Notes: generated from the sequence alone by a model not told the origin. Positions 51,378-61,141 are shown, counted from the first letter of the stretch. The stretch: 64,000 bases of DNA from Promethearchaeota archaeon (GCA_014728035.1 WJMJ01000096.1:1-64000), one strand, 5' to 3'. Numbers and translations are program-made.

Positions 51378-51800
51378 ATGGCAGAACATGGAGTAGCAAA
51401 CATTTGGCGAAAGCAAAAATCGATGTACAGCATAATTGGATCAAAGTGCACCACATGTGGTACACACTATTTCCCACCTAGACCAGTCTGCCCAGAGTGT
51501 CGACGTAAGGGAAAACTGGAAGAACATGAATTCAAAGGACTTGGAAAAATCCATACCTTTGCGATTGTACGCCAAGCACCAGAGGATTTCAAACGACAAG
51601 TTCCCTATGTTGTTGCTCAGGTAGAGCTTGATGAAGGAGCTAGACTCACTGCTCAAATAGTCAATATAGATCCAGAAGATGTGGAGATTGGCATGAGGGT
51701 CCGTGCTTGCTTTAGAAAAATAACCGAGTATGGACAAGGTGGGATCATTGTCTATGGCTATAAATTCGAGCCAACAATGAAAGTCACAGGTCATGAATAG
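51378..51800 (+). CDS. DUF35 Zn-ribbon/OB-fold scaffold protein
   Basis: The 140-residue protein has the N-terminal helix, then a zinc ribbon CTTC...CPEC (Cys24, Cys27, Cys38, Cys41) and an OB fold (LGKIHTFAIVRQAPEDFK, VPYVVAQVEL, ARLTAQIVNID). In archaea this protein bridges thiolase and HMG-CoA synthase and shapes the shared CoA tunnel. It begins 4 bases after the thiolase stop codon. Confidence 0.95.
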   Translation: MAEHGVANIWRKQKSMYSIIGSKCTTCGTHYFPPRPVCPECRRKGKLEEHEFKGLGKIHTFAIVRQAPEDFKRQVPYVVAQVELDEGARLTAQIVNIDPEDVEIGMRVRACFRKITEYGQGGIIVYGYKFEPTMKVTGHE

Positions 51801-51808
51801 AGTTCAGT

Positions 51809-52504
51809 TTACCAGATTTCGAGTTCGGTAACAGTCCCTACTGCAGGGAGTGAAACATTCCGAACTCGAGTATCTCCAATATATGCTTCGTGGATTCTTG
51901 CATTGTGTACGTGTCCATGGATAACAAGATTAGGTTGTTGTTTTTGAAGAATTTTATAGAATCTTTTGCTTCCAAGCCAAGAGAATGCACGTCTGTCTTC
52001 TCCTTCACAGGTTTCAAGACATGGGCTATAATGCATTAGAAGAATTCTTCTATCAACATCCTTTTTCGTAAGTCGTTTCAGCAAATTCTCTGCACGTCCA
52101 ACCCTTCTCTTGAAAATCCGCTTGATGCTTGGTATATTGTCACGTTGCCAAGAAGTGGGACGGTCCAAAGAACCTTGAGTACCGACAATCCCGATTTTTA
52201 TATCTCCAATAGTAAGAATCAAAGATTTTTCGTCAAGAATAGTCATTCGTGTGCCGATAATCTCAATCAACTCATCACGTACTTCGGCATATTCTTCATT
52301 CCCAAAACAACCAACAATAGGAAAGTTTGAACCAATTTGTTCATCAATAACATCAAGTACGGTAATCATCTCATCAGCTTTTCCACGATTAACCATATCT
52401 CCTGCCATTAGAAAAAGGTCAGGTGGGCGATATTTAGCAAGTTCACTAGTGAACTCCTCTATATATCGAGGACTATGCACATCAGCGACTGCTAGCAATC
52501 TCAT
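51809..52504 (-). CDS. Calcineurin-like metallophosphoesterase
   Basis: The 231 residues carry the five dimetal motifs: DVHS (about residue 8, usual DxH), GDMVNRG, the GNEE variant of GN(H/E), LLMHYSP, and GHVHNAR. It should cleave phosphoester or phosphodiester bonds; the substrate is not evident. The ATG at 52504 is preferred over a GTG at 52516 because it starts directly on the first strand (MRLLAVADVHS). Convergent with the DUF35 gene and divergent from the CoA-biosynthesis fusion gene. Confidence 0.92.
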   Translation of the reverse strand: MRLLAVADVHSPRYIEEFTSELAKYRPPDLFLMAGDMVNRGKADEMITVLDVIDEQIGSNFPIVGCFGNEEYAEVRDELIEIIGTRMTILDEKSLILTIGDIKIGIVGTQGSLDRPTSWQRDNIPSIKRIFKRRVGRAENLLKRLTKKDVDRRILLMHYSPCLETCEGEDRRAFSWLGSKRFYKILQKQQPNLVIHGHVHNARIHEAYIGDTRVRNVSLPAVGTVTELEIW

Positions 52505-52588
52505 AATTAACGACACTCAATTCTTCTTGGAGATTGATAAGGACGGTGATTATTAAAGGTTCGACTCTAAAGTGAAGGGTGTGATTCC

Positions 52589-53578
52589 ATGACAGAAACC
52601 TGGGCCCTCAATCTCTTTGATAGGCTTCATATCGGCCATCATGTTTTGATAGATGTCATCCAAGAAATGCCAAACCCAATCGCTTGTGTAACAGGAGGAG
52701 AAATAATTGGAAAGGATTTAGAATATCGTTCACTCATCCAACCACTTGAAGTTCGTAAGCGGGGCATTGAAAACTACCTTAGAGAAATGGACTTGGAGAA
52801 GAAAATTCAAGTTAAAACGATGAATAGTTTTGATGATTTTTTGCAAATCCCAAACTCAACTACTTTCGTTATGTTTTATGGTCCTTGTTGCATGGAAATC
52901 GAAGAAAGAGGACTTGAGTTAAGATCAAAAAATTTGGACGTTTCGGATAGTGTAGAATACATTAAGCCCGTACAGGCAACCGATGGGGATAAGATAGCTT
53001 CTGCAAGGATAAGAAAAGGAGAGATTGATAGAAGAGGAAGAAGGTTAGCTGGAACCTCTGAGCCACCAAGAATACTTAGAGAGGATAGGAGAAAAGACCT
53101 CAAGGCTCCAAAAGGAAACATCTTCAGTACTGAAGATGGAAAACCAGAAGTTGCTGTGGTTAAAAAAATACTACAAGAAAAGCCAGACATCGTCATAAGT
53201 GTTGGTGATGTGACAACCGCAACTTTGATGGAACAAGGATTTACTCCTCGTGTAAGTGTAGTCGATGGAATCACAAAAAGAGGAGTATATGAAAAGGAAT
53301 TCCATTCTGATAATGAATACACCATCTATAATCCAGCTGCAACAATCTATCCTGAAGCATGGTCAGTTATGAAGACCGCTATAAAGTCTGAAACGGACAC
53401 ACTCATCAGAGTTGAAGGAGAAGAAGATCTGTTAGGATTTCCAGCCGTACTACTTGCACCAGAAGGTTCTGTGATGCTTTATGGTCAACCAAACGTAGGA
53501 ATAGTATGGGTTCCCGTAACTGAAGAAAATAAAAATAGAGCAAGAGGGCTTCTTGATGCAATGAAAATCATTTCATAA
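52589..53578 (+). CDS. Fused phosphopantetheine adenylyltransferase and GTP-dependent dephospho-CoA kinase
   Basis: The last two steps of coenzyme A synthesis in one 329-residue chain. Residues 1-155 are the archaeal (COG1019-type) nucleotidyltransferase with the HxGH motif HIGH (14-17) and GGEIIGKDLEYRSLIQP. Residues 175-325 are the GTP-dependent dephospho-CoA kinase (DUF359): SVGDVTTATLMEQG, SVVDGITKRG, NPAATIYPEAW, VEGEEDLLGFPAVLLAPEG and YGQPNVGIVWV. Archaeal genomes usually encode these as separate proteins, so the fusion is notable and parallels the eukaryotic PPAT-DPCK enzyme, whose kinase is unrelated. It is next to CoA-using mevalonate genes. Confidence 0.92.
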   Translation: MTETWALNLFDRLHIGHHVLIDVIQEMPNPIACVTGGEIIGKDLEYRSLIQPLEVRKRGIENYLREMDLEKKIQVKTMNSFDDFLQIPNSTTFVMFYGPCCMEIEERGLELRSKNLDVSDSVEYIKPVQATDGDKIASARIRKGEIDRRGRRLAGTSEPPRILREDRRKDLKAPKGNIFSTEDGKPEVAVVKKILQEKPDIVISVGDVTTATLMEQGFTPRVSVVDGITKRGVYEKEFHSDNEYTIYNPAATIYPEAWSVMKTAIKSETDTLIRVEGEEDLLGFPAVLLAPEGSVMLYGQPNVGIVWVPVTEENKNRARGLLDAMKIIS

Positions 53579-55073
53579 CATCTGGGATATACTCTATGCA
53601 ATCTGTCGCCATAAGATGATTTCCCAACTTGGAATGTGCTAACTCGCCTGATTTGCCAGATATGAAAGCAGCGGCACACGCAGATAGAAATGCAGACCTA
53701 CGAGCGAGCAAAGCTGCACAAATACCTGTCAAGACATCTCCAGTTCCTCCTACAGTCATTGCTGGAACTCCAGTTCTATTGAACCGGTACTGTCCGTTTG
53801 GACTCACAATAATATCGTCATGTCCTTTCAACAAGACAGTAGCCTTGAAGAGTTCCACTGCGTATCTCGCTGACTTCAATTTTTCATCCAATGAAGGGGA
53901 TGCATCAAGTTTTTGACCCAACATTATACCTAATTCGCCCCAATGAGGGGTAAGAATCGTTGACTCTGATTCGAAGGTGATATCAGATTTAGCCAAACAC
54001 TTCAATCCATCTGCATCAATAACTAACCGTTTGGACGATTCTATTTGGTTCAGAAATTGAAGAACAGCTTCCTGTGTTTTGTTGTCCAATCCAAGTCCAG
54101 GACCAATCGCAATGACATCATTTGACTCCACAAGAGGAAAAATAACATCAAATGATTCTTCTGCGAATACATCCGTACCAATCGATGTGACCATCAGATT
54201 TGGTGAATATCCTCGAATAGTTGAAGCAACAGGACTCGGAGCTGCGATACTGACCAGATCCGCACCAGTTCTTAGTGCTGCTAGACCAGTCAAACTAGGA
54301 GCTCCCGAATAAACATCACTTCCACCAATGACAAGAATGCGTCCGTAATCACCCTTATGCGATGAGGGATTTCTGGATTGTGTGAACAAAAAGACGTGGC
54401 CGGGTCCACAAATTTCACTAGCTTCCAGGGGTATACCAATCGAAACTACATGTAATTTGCCAACATATTCTTCTGCTTTTGCTAGACCGATTTTCTCTGC
54501 ATGAAGTGTTATCGTTTGATCGGCTATCACTGCATCACCATGGACTTCTCCTGTATCAGAATCAATACCTGTTGGTATATCAATAGCATATTTCTGAGCT
54601 TTTGATGCATTGATTTGTTTTACTGCAGTAAGAATAGGTTCTCTTAGGTCAGAATGCAATCCAAAACCTAACAACCCGTCAACAAGAATATCTGATTCTT
54701 CGAGTGCAGGACAGCTTTTTATTGCTGATTCGGTCTTCAAGACAATATTAGGAATCGTTTCAAGATTGTTTAGGATATTCCAATTCTCTTTTGTATCGGA
54801 ACTTGCAATTCTCTCAGCTGAGCCAACAAGGAATACCTCAACACTAGCTCCAGCTTCCTGAAGATACCGTGCAGCTACCATACCGTCTCCGCCATTACCT
54901 CCGAGGCCGCAAAGAATTGAAACGCGCTTTCCTTCTACTGAAGCTGAATTAATGATAACACGAGCAACCTCTCTACCTGCATTCTGCATTAGCATACTAA
55001 GGGTTACACCAAGATATTGCGAATTAAGTTCTAATACGCGCATTTCTTCGGTACTCATCGGTGATGGTTTCAT
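53568..55073 (-). CDS. nnr: Bifunctional NAD(P)H-hydrate epimerase / ADP-dependent dehydratase
   Basis: It repairs damaged hydrated NADH and NADPH. The N-terminal 215 residues are the YjeF_N epimerase (MQNAGREVARV, then GLGGNGGDGMVAARYL). Residues 230-500 are the ribokinase-fold dehydratase (HKGDYGRILVIGGS, the ADP-site AIGPGLGLDN, TPHWGEL, and GGTGDVLTGICAALLA with the catalytic Asp). Both domains look intact, as in bacterial Nnr. The 3' end overlaps the CoA fusion gene by 11 bases, tail to tail. Confidence 0.95.
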   Translation of the reverse strand: MKPSPMSTEEMRVLELNSQYLGVTLSMLMQNAGREVARVIINSASVEGKRVSILCGLGGNGGDGMVAARYLQEAGASVEVFLVGSAERIASSDTKENWNILNNLETIPNIVLKTESAIKSCPALEESDILVDGLLGFGLHSDLREPILTAVKQINASKAQKYAIDIPTGIDSDTGEVHGDAVIADQTITLHAEKIGLAKAEEYVGKLHVVSIGIPLEASEICGPGHVFLFTQSRNPSSHKGDYGRILVIGGSDVYSGAPSLTGLAALRTGADLVSIAAPSPVASTIRGYSPNLMVTSIGTDVFAEESFDVIFPLVESNDVIAIGPGLGLDNKTQEAVLQFLNQIESSKRLVIDADGLKCLAKSDITFESESTILTPHWGELGIMLGQKLDASPSLDEKLKSARYAVELFKATVLLKGHDDIIVSPNGQYRFNRTGVPAMTVGGTGDVLTGICAALLARRSAFLSACAAAFISGKSGELAHSKLGNHLMATDCIEYIPDVMK

Positions 55074-55176
55074 GGTTATTTCAGTAATATCATGATTAAT
55101 CCACCTAATGAAGTCTTACTCTACTAGAATTGTAGAAAAAGAGAATTGGGTGCTGAAAAAAGCACCCATAGAGATT

Positions 55177-56604
55177 CTATTCTTTCTTCTCACTAAGATA
55201 CTTGTGAATTCCTTCAGCAGCTGTCTTCCCAGCACCCATAGCACTGATGACAGTTGCAGCACCTGTTACAATATCACCACCAGCAAAAATACCAGGAATC
55301 GAACTCATTCCTGTTTCTTCGTCGATGACGATTGTACCCCACTTTGATAGTTCGAGACCAGGAATGCTCTCGGTCACGATTGGGTTCGGTGAGTTACCTA
55401 TAGCTACAATGACTGTGTCAACGTCCATAACGAATTCAGAGTCTTCAATTGGGATCGGACGTCTACGACCTGAGGAGTCTTTCTCACCAAGCTCCATTTT
55501 AATGCATTTCATACCGATTACGCTACCCTTCTCATCACCAATGACTTCAGTTGGGTTAATCAGCAGTTTGAATTGTACACCTTCTTCTTCTGCATGATGA
55601 ACCTCTTCAAGACGAGCGGGCATCTGTTCCCGGGATCGACGATATACGATGTACACATCTTCAGCACCTAATCTAAGTGAAGTCCTTGCAGCATCCATGG
55701 CTACATTCCCTCCACCAATCACAGCTACTTTATTGCCAATTTTGACGGGAGTATCATATTCAGGGAACTTGTAACCTTTCATGAGATTTACACGAGTAAG
55801 AAACTCATTGGCAGAGAACACATCCACTAGAGTCATACCCGGAATTCGCATGAAGTTTGGTGCTCCAGCACCAGTACCCAGGAAAACTGCATCAAATCCA
55901 TCTTCTTCCATGAGTTCTTTGACTTGTCGAATCTTTCCAATAACATAGTTGTAGCGGATTTTGACACCAATCTTTTCAAGAAATTCTACTTCGGCTTCTA
56001 CAATGTCCTTGGGCAAACGAAATTCAGGAATGCCGTACATCAGCACTCCACCAGGTTTGTGAAATGCCTCGAAAATTGTCACATCATACCCTAGTTTAAT
56101 TAAATCTCCAGCACAGGTAAGACCTGCAGGACCAGAACCAACTACTGCCACCTGCATCCCATTTTTGGGTGGTAGGTCTGGGAGAGGTTCACCCTTTTCT
56201 CGGGCAAAATCAGCAACAAAACGTTCGAGTCTACCAATCGCGATAGCTTCATTTCGAATTCCATAGATACACTTTGCTTCACATTGTGTTTCTTGAGGAC
56301 AAACTCGACCACAGATTGCTGGAAGACTATTGGTCTCCTTTATCTTTGCAGCCGCTTCCATGAATTTCCTTTCACGGACAAGTTCAATGAACTCCTTTAT
56401 TGGAACATCAACAGGACAACCTTCAACACATCGAGGATTTCTACATTGCATGCATTTCTCAGCTTCTTTCACAGCTGCATCGATTGCATAACCCAAAGCC
56501 ACTTCATCAAAATTCTTACTTCGTGCATCCGGATCTTGCTCTGGCATTGGCTCCTTCTTGGTTGGTGGCTTCCTCTTTCTCTTTGGTTTCTTCTCATCAG
56601 CCAA
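55177..56604 (-). CDS. Flavin- and Fe-S-containing NAD(P)H oxidoreductase, large subunit (NfnB/SudA/GltA-like)
   Basis: The 475-residue protein has the N-terminal cysteine block (CMQCRNPRCVEGCPVDVPIKEFI, then CGRVCPQETQCEAKC) for 4Fe-4S clusters, the first FAD loop GSGPAGLTCAGDLIKLGYDVT, the NADPH loop GGGNVAMDAARTSLRLGAEDV followed by YRRSREQMPA, and the closing GIFAGGDIVTGAATVI. This is the glutamate-synthase small-subunit-like fold of NfnB and SudA. The TTG at 56604 is chosen because GGGAGGTAA lies 6 bases upstream, overlapping the stop codon of the preceding gene. A Lys-rich N-terminal tail precedes the fold. Confidence 0.93.
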   Translation of the reverse strand: MADEKKPKRKRKPPTKKEPMPEQDPDARSKNFDEVALGYAIDAAVKEAEKCMQCRNPRCVEGCPVDVPIKEFIELVRERKFMEAAAKIKETNSLPAICGRVCPQETQCEAKCIYGIRNEAIAIGRLERFVADFAREKGEPLPDLPPKNGMQVAVVGSGPAGLTCAGDLIKLGYDVTIFEAFHKPGGVLMYGIPEFRLPKDIVEAEVEFLEKIGVKIRYNYVIGKIRQVKELMEEDGFDAVFLGTGAGAPNFMRIPGMTLVDVFSANEFLTRVNLMKGYKFPEYDTPVKIGNKVAVIGGGNVAMDAARTSLRLGAEDVYIVYRRSREQMPARLEEVHHAEEEGVQFKLLINPTEVIGDEKGSVIGMKCIKMELGEKDSSGRRRPIPIEDSEFVMDVDTVIVAIGNSPNPIVTESIPGLELSKWGTIVIDEETGMSSIPGIFAGGDIVTGAATVISAMGAGKTAAEGIHKYLSEKKE

Positions 56605-56605
56605 A

Positions 56606-57442
56606 TTAGTTACCTCCCGACTCACTTGCATATTGCTCTTCAGAGATTGATTCCTGTTTTGTATATGCGTTTAATCTGCCCATGAGTTCGTCAAAATCGA
56701 CCTGATGCCCATCAAATTCAGGACCGTCAACACATGCGAACTTCATTTGTCCACCGACAGTAACTCTGCAAGCTCCACACATTCCAGTTCCATCAACCAT
56801 AATGCTGTTGAGGCTAACAATTGTCGGTATCTTCTTATCTTCGGTCGTCTTTGCGACAAACTTCATCATTGGAACAGGTCCAACTGCAAAGACCAGATCA
56901 ATCTCGCGACCTTCCTGGATGAGGTCACCTAGAACATTGGTCACAAAACCGTGTACACCACATGAACCATCATCTGTTGTTTCATAGGCTTCATCACTAA
57001 TCTTCTTCATTTCCTCTCTATAGAGAAGGAGACTCATGCTCCGAGCACCATTAATTGTAATCAAATGATTGCCTGCTTCTTTGAAAGCACGAGCTACGGG
57101 ATACGCAATCGCGCTACCGCATCCACCACCAATTACAACCACCGTGCCGATATTATCGGTGTGAGTTGCCTTACCGAGAGGACCAACGAAATCCAATATC
57201 TCATCGCCAACCTCAAGGCGTCCCAATAACTTTGTTGATTTTCCTACTTCCTGGAAAACAATAGTTACGGTGCCCTTTTCACGGTCAAAATCAGCTATGG
57301 TAAGAGGAAACCTCTCACCTGTTTCATTCACCCGAATCATAACGAATTGGCCTGCTTTGCAGACCTTTGCTATATCAGGTGCTTGAACCACAAGCATCTT
57401 TGTGACCTCGTTGAGGACTTGCTTAAACTTAATCTCATACAT
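56606..57442 (-). CDS. FAD- and 2Fe-2S-containing oxidoreductase, small subunit (NfnA/SudB-like)
   Basis: The 278-residue protein resembles ferredoxin-NADP reductase/dihydroorotate dehydrogenase electron-transfer subunits: a flavin-binding barrel with RFPLTIAD, the NAD(P) loop GTVVVIGGGCGSAIAYPVARA, and the 2Fe-2S block MCGACRVTVGGQMKFACVDGPEFDG. With the large subunit it makes an NfnAB-type (electron-bifurcating NADH-dependent reduced ferredoxin:NADP oxidoreductase) or SudAB-type (sulfide dehydrogenase) enzyme. The two names describe closely related proteins, and the sequence does not decide. The genes are adjacent with one base between them. Confidence 0.92.
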   Translation of the reverse strand: MYEIKFKQVLNEVTKMLVVQAPDIAKVCKAGQFVMIRVNETGERFPLTIADFDREKGTVTIVFQEVGKSTKLLGRLEVGDEILDFVGPLGKATHTDNIGTVVVIGGGCGSAIAYPVARAFKEAGNHLITINGARSMSLLLYREEMKKISDEAYETTDDGSCGVHGFVTNVLGDLIQEGREIDLVFAVGPVPMMKFVAKTTEDKKIPTIVSLNSIMVDGTGMCGACRVTVGGQMKFACVDGPEFDGHQVDFDELMGRLNAYTKQESISEEQYASESGGN

Positions 57443-57546
57443 TCTGGTTCACTGCCTCGTATCGAAAGGTCCTAGAGTTCACTAGAACACGAATCGAAGC
57501 GATATGGGGGGAGAAATAAGCATTTGGGTTCAAACGAGTATGTGTT

Positions 57547-59292
57547 TCAAATTGTAAATACACCACGCACTTCCCTCACAACCATTCCGGGAAGGTCTTC
57601 TACTGATTCTATGGGAATAAGAGTAGCACCTGCTCTAATTATTGAACGGAATCCTTTGCTGGAAATTTTTTTCTTATCAGATCCAATACAGAACATTATG
57701 AATTTGTGTCCTAGTCGAGTCAGCTTCTTCGCAGAACTTACCAAATTCTTCCAATTTGCAATCTCTGCATCTGTAATCATCAAGATGATAACATTAGACT
57801 CTGCTTCAGAACAAGCTTGGAGAATCTCGGTAGTAGGAGCAACGGTTCCGCCTCCCTGATAAGAAAGGAGAATCTTCTCAGCACTACTCCTTTCACGAGT
57901 CCAAGTAGATTTTCGTACGCCATCTGAAAAGTTGATTGCTGCTACCTTTGAGCCTTTTTGCACTGCAAAATCGATGGCAGCAAATGAAGCTACAAGAGCG
58001 GTATGATAAGACCCGGAAATGGAACTCTTTCGCATTGACCAAGTCATGGAGCCACTAGAATCAATAACCAACAACAAATCGGGAAAAGACTCGGATGAGG
58101 TATCACCGGATTGGTCTATCGATTGCCATCTACGAGTTGATAGATTGGGAATGAGAATAGGAAATGCTTGTAATGATTGAACAATGTCAAGTTCTTCCAC
58201 TGGGTCACCCAATCTCCATACCTGCGGAGCCAAAGGAGTGAAAGCTGCTGTGGACTTTTCTTTTATCTCGAAACGAATAATCGCTCGTGCTTTTGCTCTG
58301 TATAAGAATCGGGTCCAAGCACGACCACGAGTTCCGATTCCTGCAATAAAATATGCTCCTTTCAGGTCGTCTATACCACCGCCCCGTTGTTCAATCTCTT
58401 TGGCTAATCGTTCCATCTCTTCTTCAAGACCTAGAGCTTGATCTCGGTCTTTGCATCTTTTAGCCCGGTCTCCATTACGAACCTCAATGGGATTTCCCAT
58501 CACCGCATCAACATCTAATGGAACGAGTACAATATTCTCACCTTCTTCCTCATCCCCATCTTCAGAACTAATAATTCCACATCCAGCGAGTTTTGTATCA
58601 TCGGGATTCCATTCTTTGATTATTTTGGCAATTTTCCGAGTTGCTAGTTTCCATCTATTTTCTCGATGTATGTATTTCCTAGTTATAGAAACAATCTTCT
58701 TTGCCGCTGTAAATGTGGGGTCATCGATTAAAACAGAAGACGGGATTGTAAAGTCCCAAGCTTCATGATAACATGCAATAATGAGTTTCCATAGTGCACT
58801 ATGCACTTTGACACGCTTAGTAGAATCAAGTATTGAGGTTTCTATTCGTTTCCTTGTTAAATCAGGAAAGCGCTTTAGGAGTCCAGTATCTACTACTAGA
58901 TCTGCAAAAAGATTGCATACAAACATGGCAGTTGCATTGTTCACATGTTTGCTTGCTCCAGCAAACATCATGCCATTTAGAACACCATCAAAAGGACAAA
59001 TCAGGTAGTGTTGAATCTCATGATGACAAATAGAACGAGTATACGAAAATAGCTCGTCACCCTGCAAATGTGTAGGAATTCCAGCAGTATTCAGATATAC
59101 TGTCCAAGTGGTTGAATCAATGTAAAAGAAACTATTGGCCTGTTCTTCGTATTCTATGACTGGTTCAGGAAGAGGGGGATTATAGTAGTCGGATAGTGCC
59201 TTGAGCCAAGCAGACTTTGCTACATCAGAAATCTCAGAGATGAGATCATCCATCGACAATTCAGTACTTATATCAAGCATCCTCCGATCCAA
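57547..59292 (-). CDS. HExxH metallopeptidase-like protein with VWA domain
   Basis: The 581-residue protein has an N-terminal HHEIQH motif (HExxH at 91-95) followed by NNATAMFVCNLFADLVVD, the kind of Asn/Asp helix that supplies a third ligand in VWA-linked peptidase-like domains. The C-terminal VWA domain (about 405-581) has the MIDAS DSSGS (Asp411, Ser413, Ser415), a Thr in GTVAPT and a late Asp in ITDAE. It is paired with a MoxR ATPase gene, overlapping it by 20 bases; MoxR-VWA pairs usually act as chaperone-like complexes that insert metals or mature enzymes. An ATG at 59280 is an alternative start. Confidence 0.85.
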   Translation of the reverse strand: MDRRMLDISTELSMDDLISEISDVAKSAWLKALSDYYNPPLPEPVIEYEEQANSFFYIDSTTWTVYLNTAGIPTHLQGDELFSYTRSICHHEIQHYLICPFDGVLNGMMFAGASKHVNNATAMFVCNLFADLVVDTGLLKRFPDLTRKRIETSILDSTKRVKVHSALWKLIIACYHEAWDFTIPSSVLIDDPTFTAAKKIVSITRKYIHRENRWKLATRKIAKIIKEWNPDDTKLAGCGIISSEDGDEEEGENIVLVPLDVDAVMGNPIEVRNGDRAKRCKDRDQALGLEEEMERLAKEIEQRGGGIDDLKGAYFIAGIGTRGRAWTRFLYRAKARAIIRFEIKEKSTAAFTPLAPQVWRLGDPVEELDIVQSLQAFPILIPNLSTRRWQSIDQSGDTSSESFPDLLLVIDSSGSMTWSMRKSSISGSYHTALVASFAAIDFAVQKGSKVAAINFSDGVRKSTWTRERSSAEKILLSYQGGGTVAPTTEILQACSEAESNVIILMITDAEIANWKNLVSSAKKLTRLGHKFIMFCIGSDKKKISSKGFRSIIRAGATLIPIESVEDLPGMVVREVRGVFTI

Positions 59293-60988
59293 TCTGTTCT
59301 TTAATTTCTTCTTTTAAGTCTACAGCATCGCTGCCACCGGATATCTCAAGAAAGACTTTGGATTCGGGAGAGTCCCCGGTCACATATATTATTAGAGTTA
59401 AACCGTCAGTTCTGATGACCTTGCGTTTTGGAGGGTTAAGGGTTTCTTTGAGTACACTGGTCATCCGAGGATGTTTGATTGAAATAATTGTCCACAAGTC
59501 TTGCCAAACATCAAAACTGGTTGAAAATTGAGATAAGGTGAGTTTATGCATTGCCTCTGAGACCTTATTTAGCAGCATACTACGATTCGGAAAGTCGGTC
59601 TTGTCTAAAAGCTCGGAGTGGAGTTTTGTGAGTGTGTCAACATCTCCTTTCTTAATGCTTTTTTCTATACTCTTGACCATTTTGATATATTTTTTCTTCT
59701 TCAATTCTTTTGCAAAGGCAAGATAATCCATGCGAACAAGAATGTCACTCTTTCCCATTTCTCTTAACTCGTCTGCAATCGAGCTTTCTGCAGTTCCATG
59801 CCGTAAATCATGGATCAATTGCATTGCAGCATCACGTTGAGCAAAACGGGTTGATGCCAGTTCAACCAAGTTCTCAGTAAAGATAAATCGATTTCCGTAG
59901 TAAGGAGATTTTTCAAGTTCATCGCGAGAATATTTCGTTCTGTGCCAGAAGACCAGAGGAGCTATTGATTTCACAATGTCAATACTTACCTCTTCCCCAC
60001 CAATTAGCCAAGCAACAGCTTTGCAATACCGGTTCAGATCTTTCGCAGCTCGTACACTAAGAGGAATCAAGACTTTATTACATACACTCTTTGATGTGTT
60101 GAAATGACATCCATCACAGAGACCTGTTTCTATGGTAAGGTCACTTGATTGGCTTTTGTCAACCCGAATACAGGCTCCAAACTCTCGAACAACAGAACGC
60201 ATGAATTCCGAAGCCTCTTCAGACACTGGCATCTTATCAGCTAGATTCCAAATTGTAAGGAGGTCCTCCTCTGATAGAATTGCAGGGACTTGCCACAGTT
60301 CATCATATCCAAATAGCTTCTCATCTCGTGATGCTAGTATCAATTCCAAATCATTTACCGTAGGCATAGTTATGGGTACAGCCATTCCGAACCGATCTAA
60401 AAAGGGTGGAGCCATATCGAATGTTCCCGCATCAGTTGGATTCATAGTCGCATAGAGACAGAAGTCTTCACAACGTTTGATTTCATCATAGTATTTCAGC
60501 TCTCCTTCTGCCAGCATAGAGAGAAGGATATTCTGAGCATGAGGTGTTAGTCTGTTTACCTCATCAATCATCTTCCAAAATCCAGTCACAAATCGTCTCC
60601 AGACAACAACTTCAACACCATCTTTCATCAATGGTCCTGGTTTTAGGGTTGCTACCATCTTCTCCTCTGTAAGTTGTGGATGACCTCTGAGAACTCCGTC
60701 TTCAATCTCATTCAGGGTCTTACCAGTCATCATTCTGCCTAATAATTTGATTAAGGTGGTTTTTCCACCACCATGACCACCTACGAGTAACATTGCCGAC
60801 CGTGGAACCAGAGCATTCAGCACCGCAGAGCCAACTATCAAAGGTAACCTGAAGGTCTTTGTCTTTGACTTTCTGGAGGGGGTGTGACGAATAGTAAGGT
60901 CTCCAGCATGAACAAAAAGCCCCCTACTCTCAACTGTTGTTATAACACGCCAAATATCATCCCGTAGTCGGTCACTATCAATACTCAT
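59273..60988 (-). CDS. MoxR-type AAA+ ATPase
   Basis: The 571-residue protein has Walker A GGHGGGKT (70-77), a Walker B in KMIDEVNRL, the MoxR-typical RLTPHAQNILLSMLAEGE segment, a sensor 1 at YATMNPTDAGTF, and an Arg in PFLDRFG. Residues about 280-310 hold Cys pairs (CDGCHFNTSKSVCN) that may bind a metal, which is not general in MoxR proteins. The C-terminal 250 residues are a helical extension. It works with the HExxH-VWA protein encoded directly after it. The target is unknown. Confidence 0.93.
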   Translation of the reverse strand: MSIDSDRLRDDIWRVITTVESRGLFVHAGDLTIRHTPSRKSKTKTFRLPLIVGSAVLNALVPRSAMLLVGGHGGGKTTLIKLLGRMMTGKTLNEIEDGVLRGHPQLTEEKMVATLKPGPLMKDGVEVVVWRRFVTGFWKMIDEVNRLTPHAQNILLSMLAEGELKYYDEIKRCEDFCLYATMNPTDAGTFDMAPPFLDRFGMAVPITMPTVNDLELILASRDEKLFGYDELWQVPAILSEEDLLTIWNLADKMPVSEEASEFMRSVVREFGACIRVDKSQSSDLTIETGLCDGCHFNTSKSVCNKVLIPLSVRAAKDLNRYCKAVAWLIGGEEVSIDIVKSIAPLVFWHRTKYSRDELEKSPYYGNRFIFTENLVELASTRFAQRDAAMQLIHDLRHGTAESSIADELREMGKSDILVRMDYLAFAKELKKKKYIKMVKSIEKSIKKGDVDTLTKLHSELLDKTDFPNRSMLLNKVSEAMHKLTLSQFSTSFDVWQDLWTIISIKHPRMTSVLKETLNPPKRKVIRTDGLTLIIYVTGDSPESKVFLEISGGSDAVDLKEEIKEQIGSEDA

Positions 60989-61141
60989 TGCGACTCACAC
61001 TGAACGTATCTTAAATTAATCCAATCCTTATGGTCTCATCGGTTCCAGCGCGAAATCATTGATATCTAATCAGATTTGAGAATATTTTCGAGCTATTCTA
61101 CATTCTTTCAGTTTAGGACTGTCGAGATAGATAATGTTTGA
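60989..61141. other. Intergenic region before a small ORF
   Basis: Part of the 448-base gap between the MoxR gene and the AAA-like gene. It is AT-rich and probably carries the divergent promoters. No strong hairpin or repeat was seen. Confidence 0.5.

Noticed and set aside
52556-52575. GGTTCGACTC resembling a tRNA T-arm before the CoA fusion gene
   Set aside because: No cloverleaf can be built around it; it is part of the short promoter and leader region.
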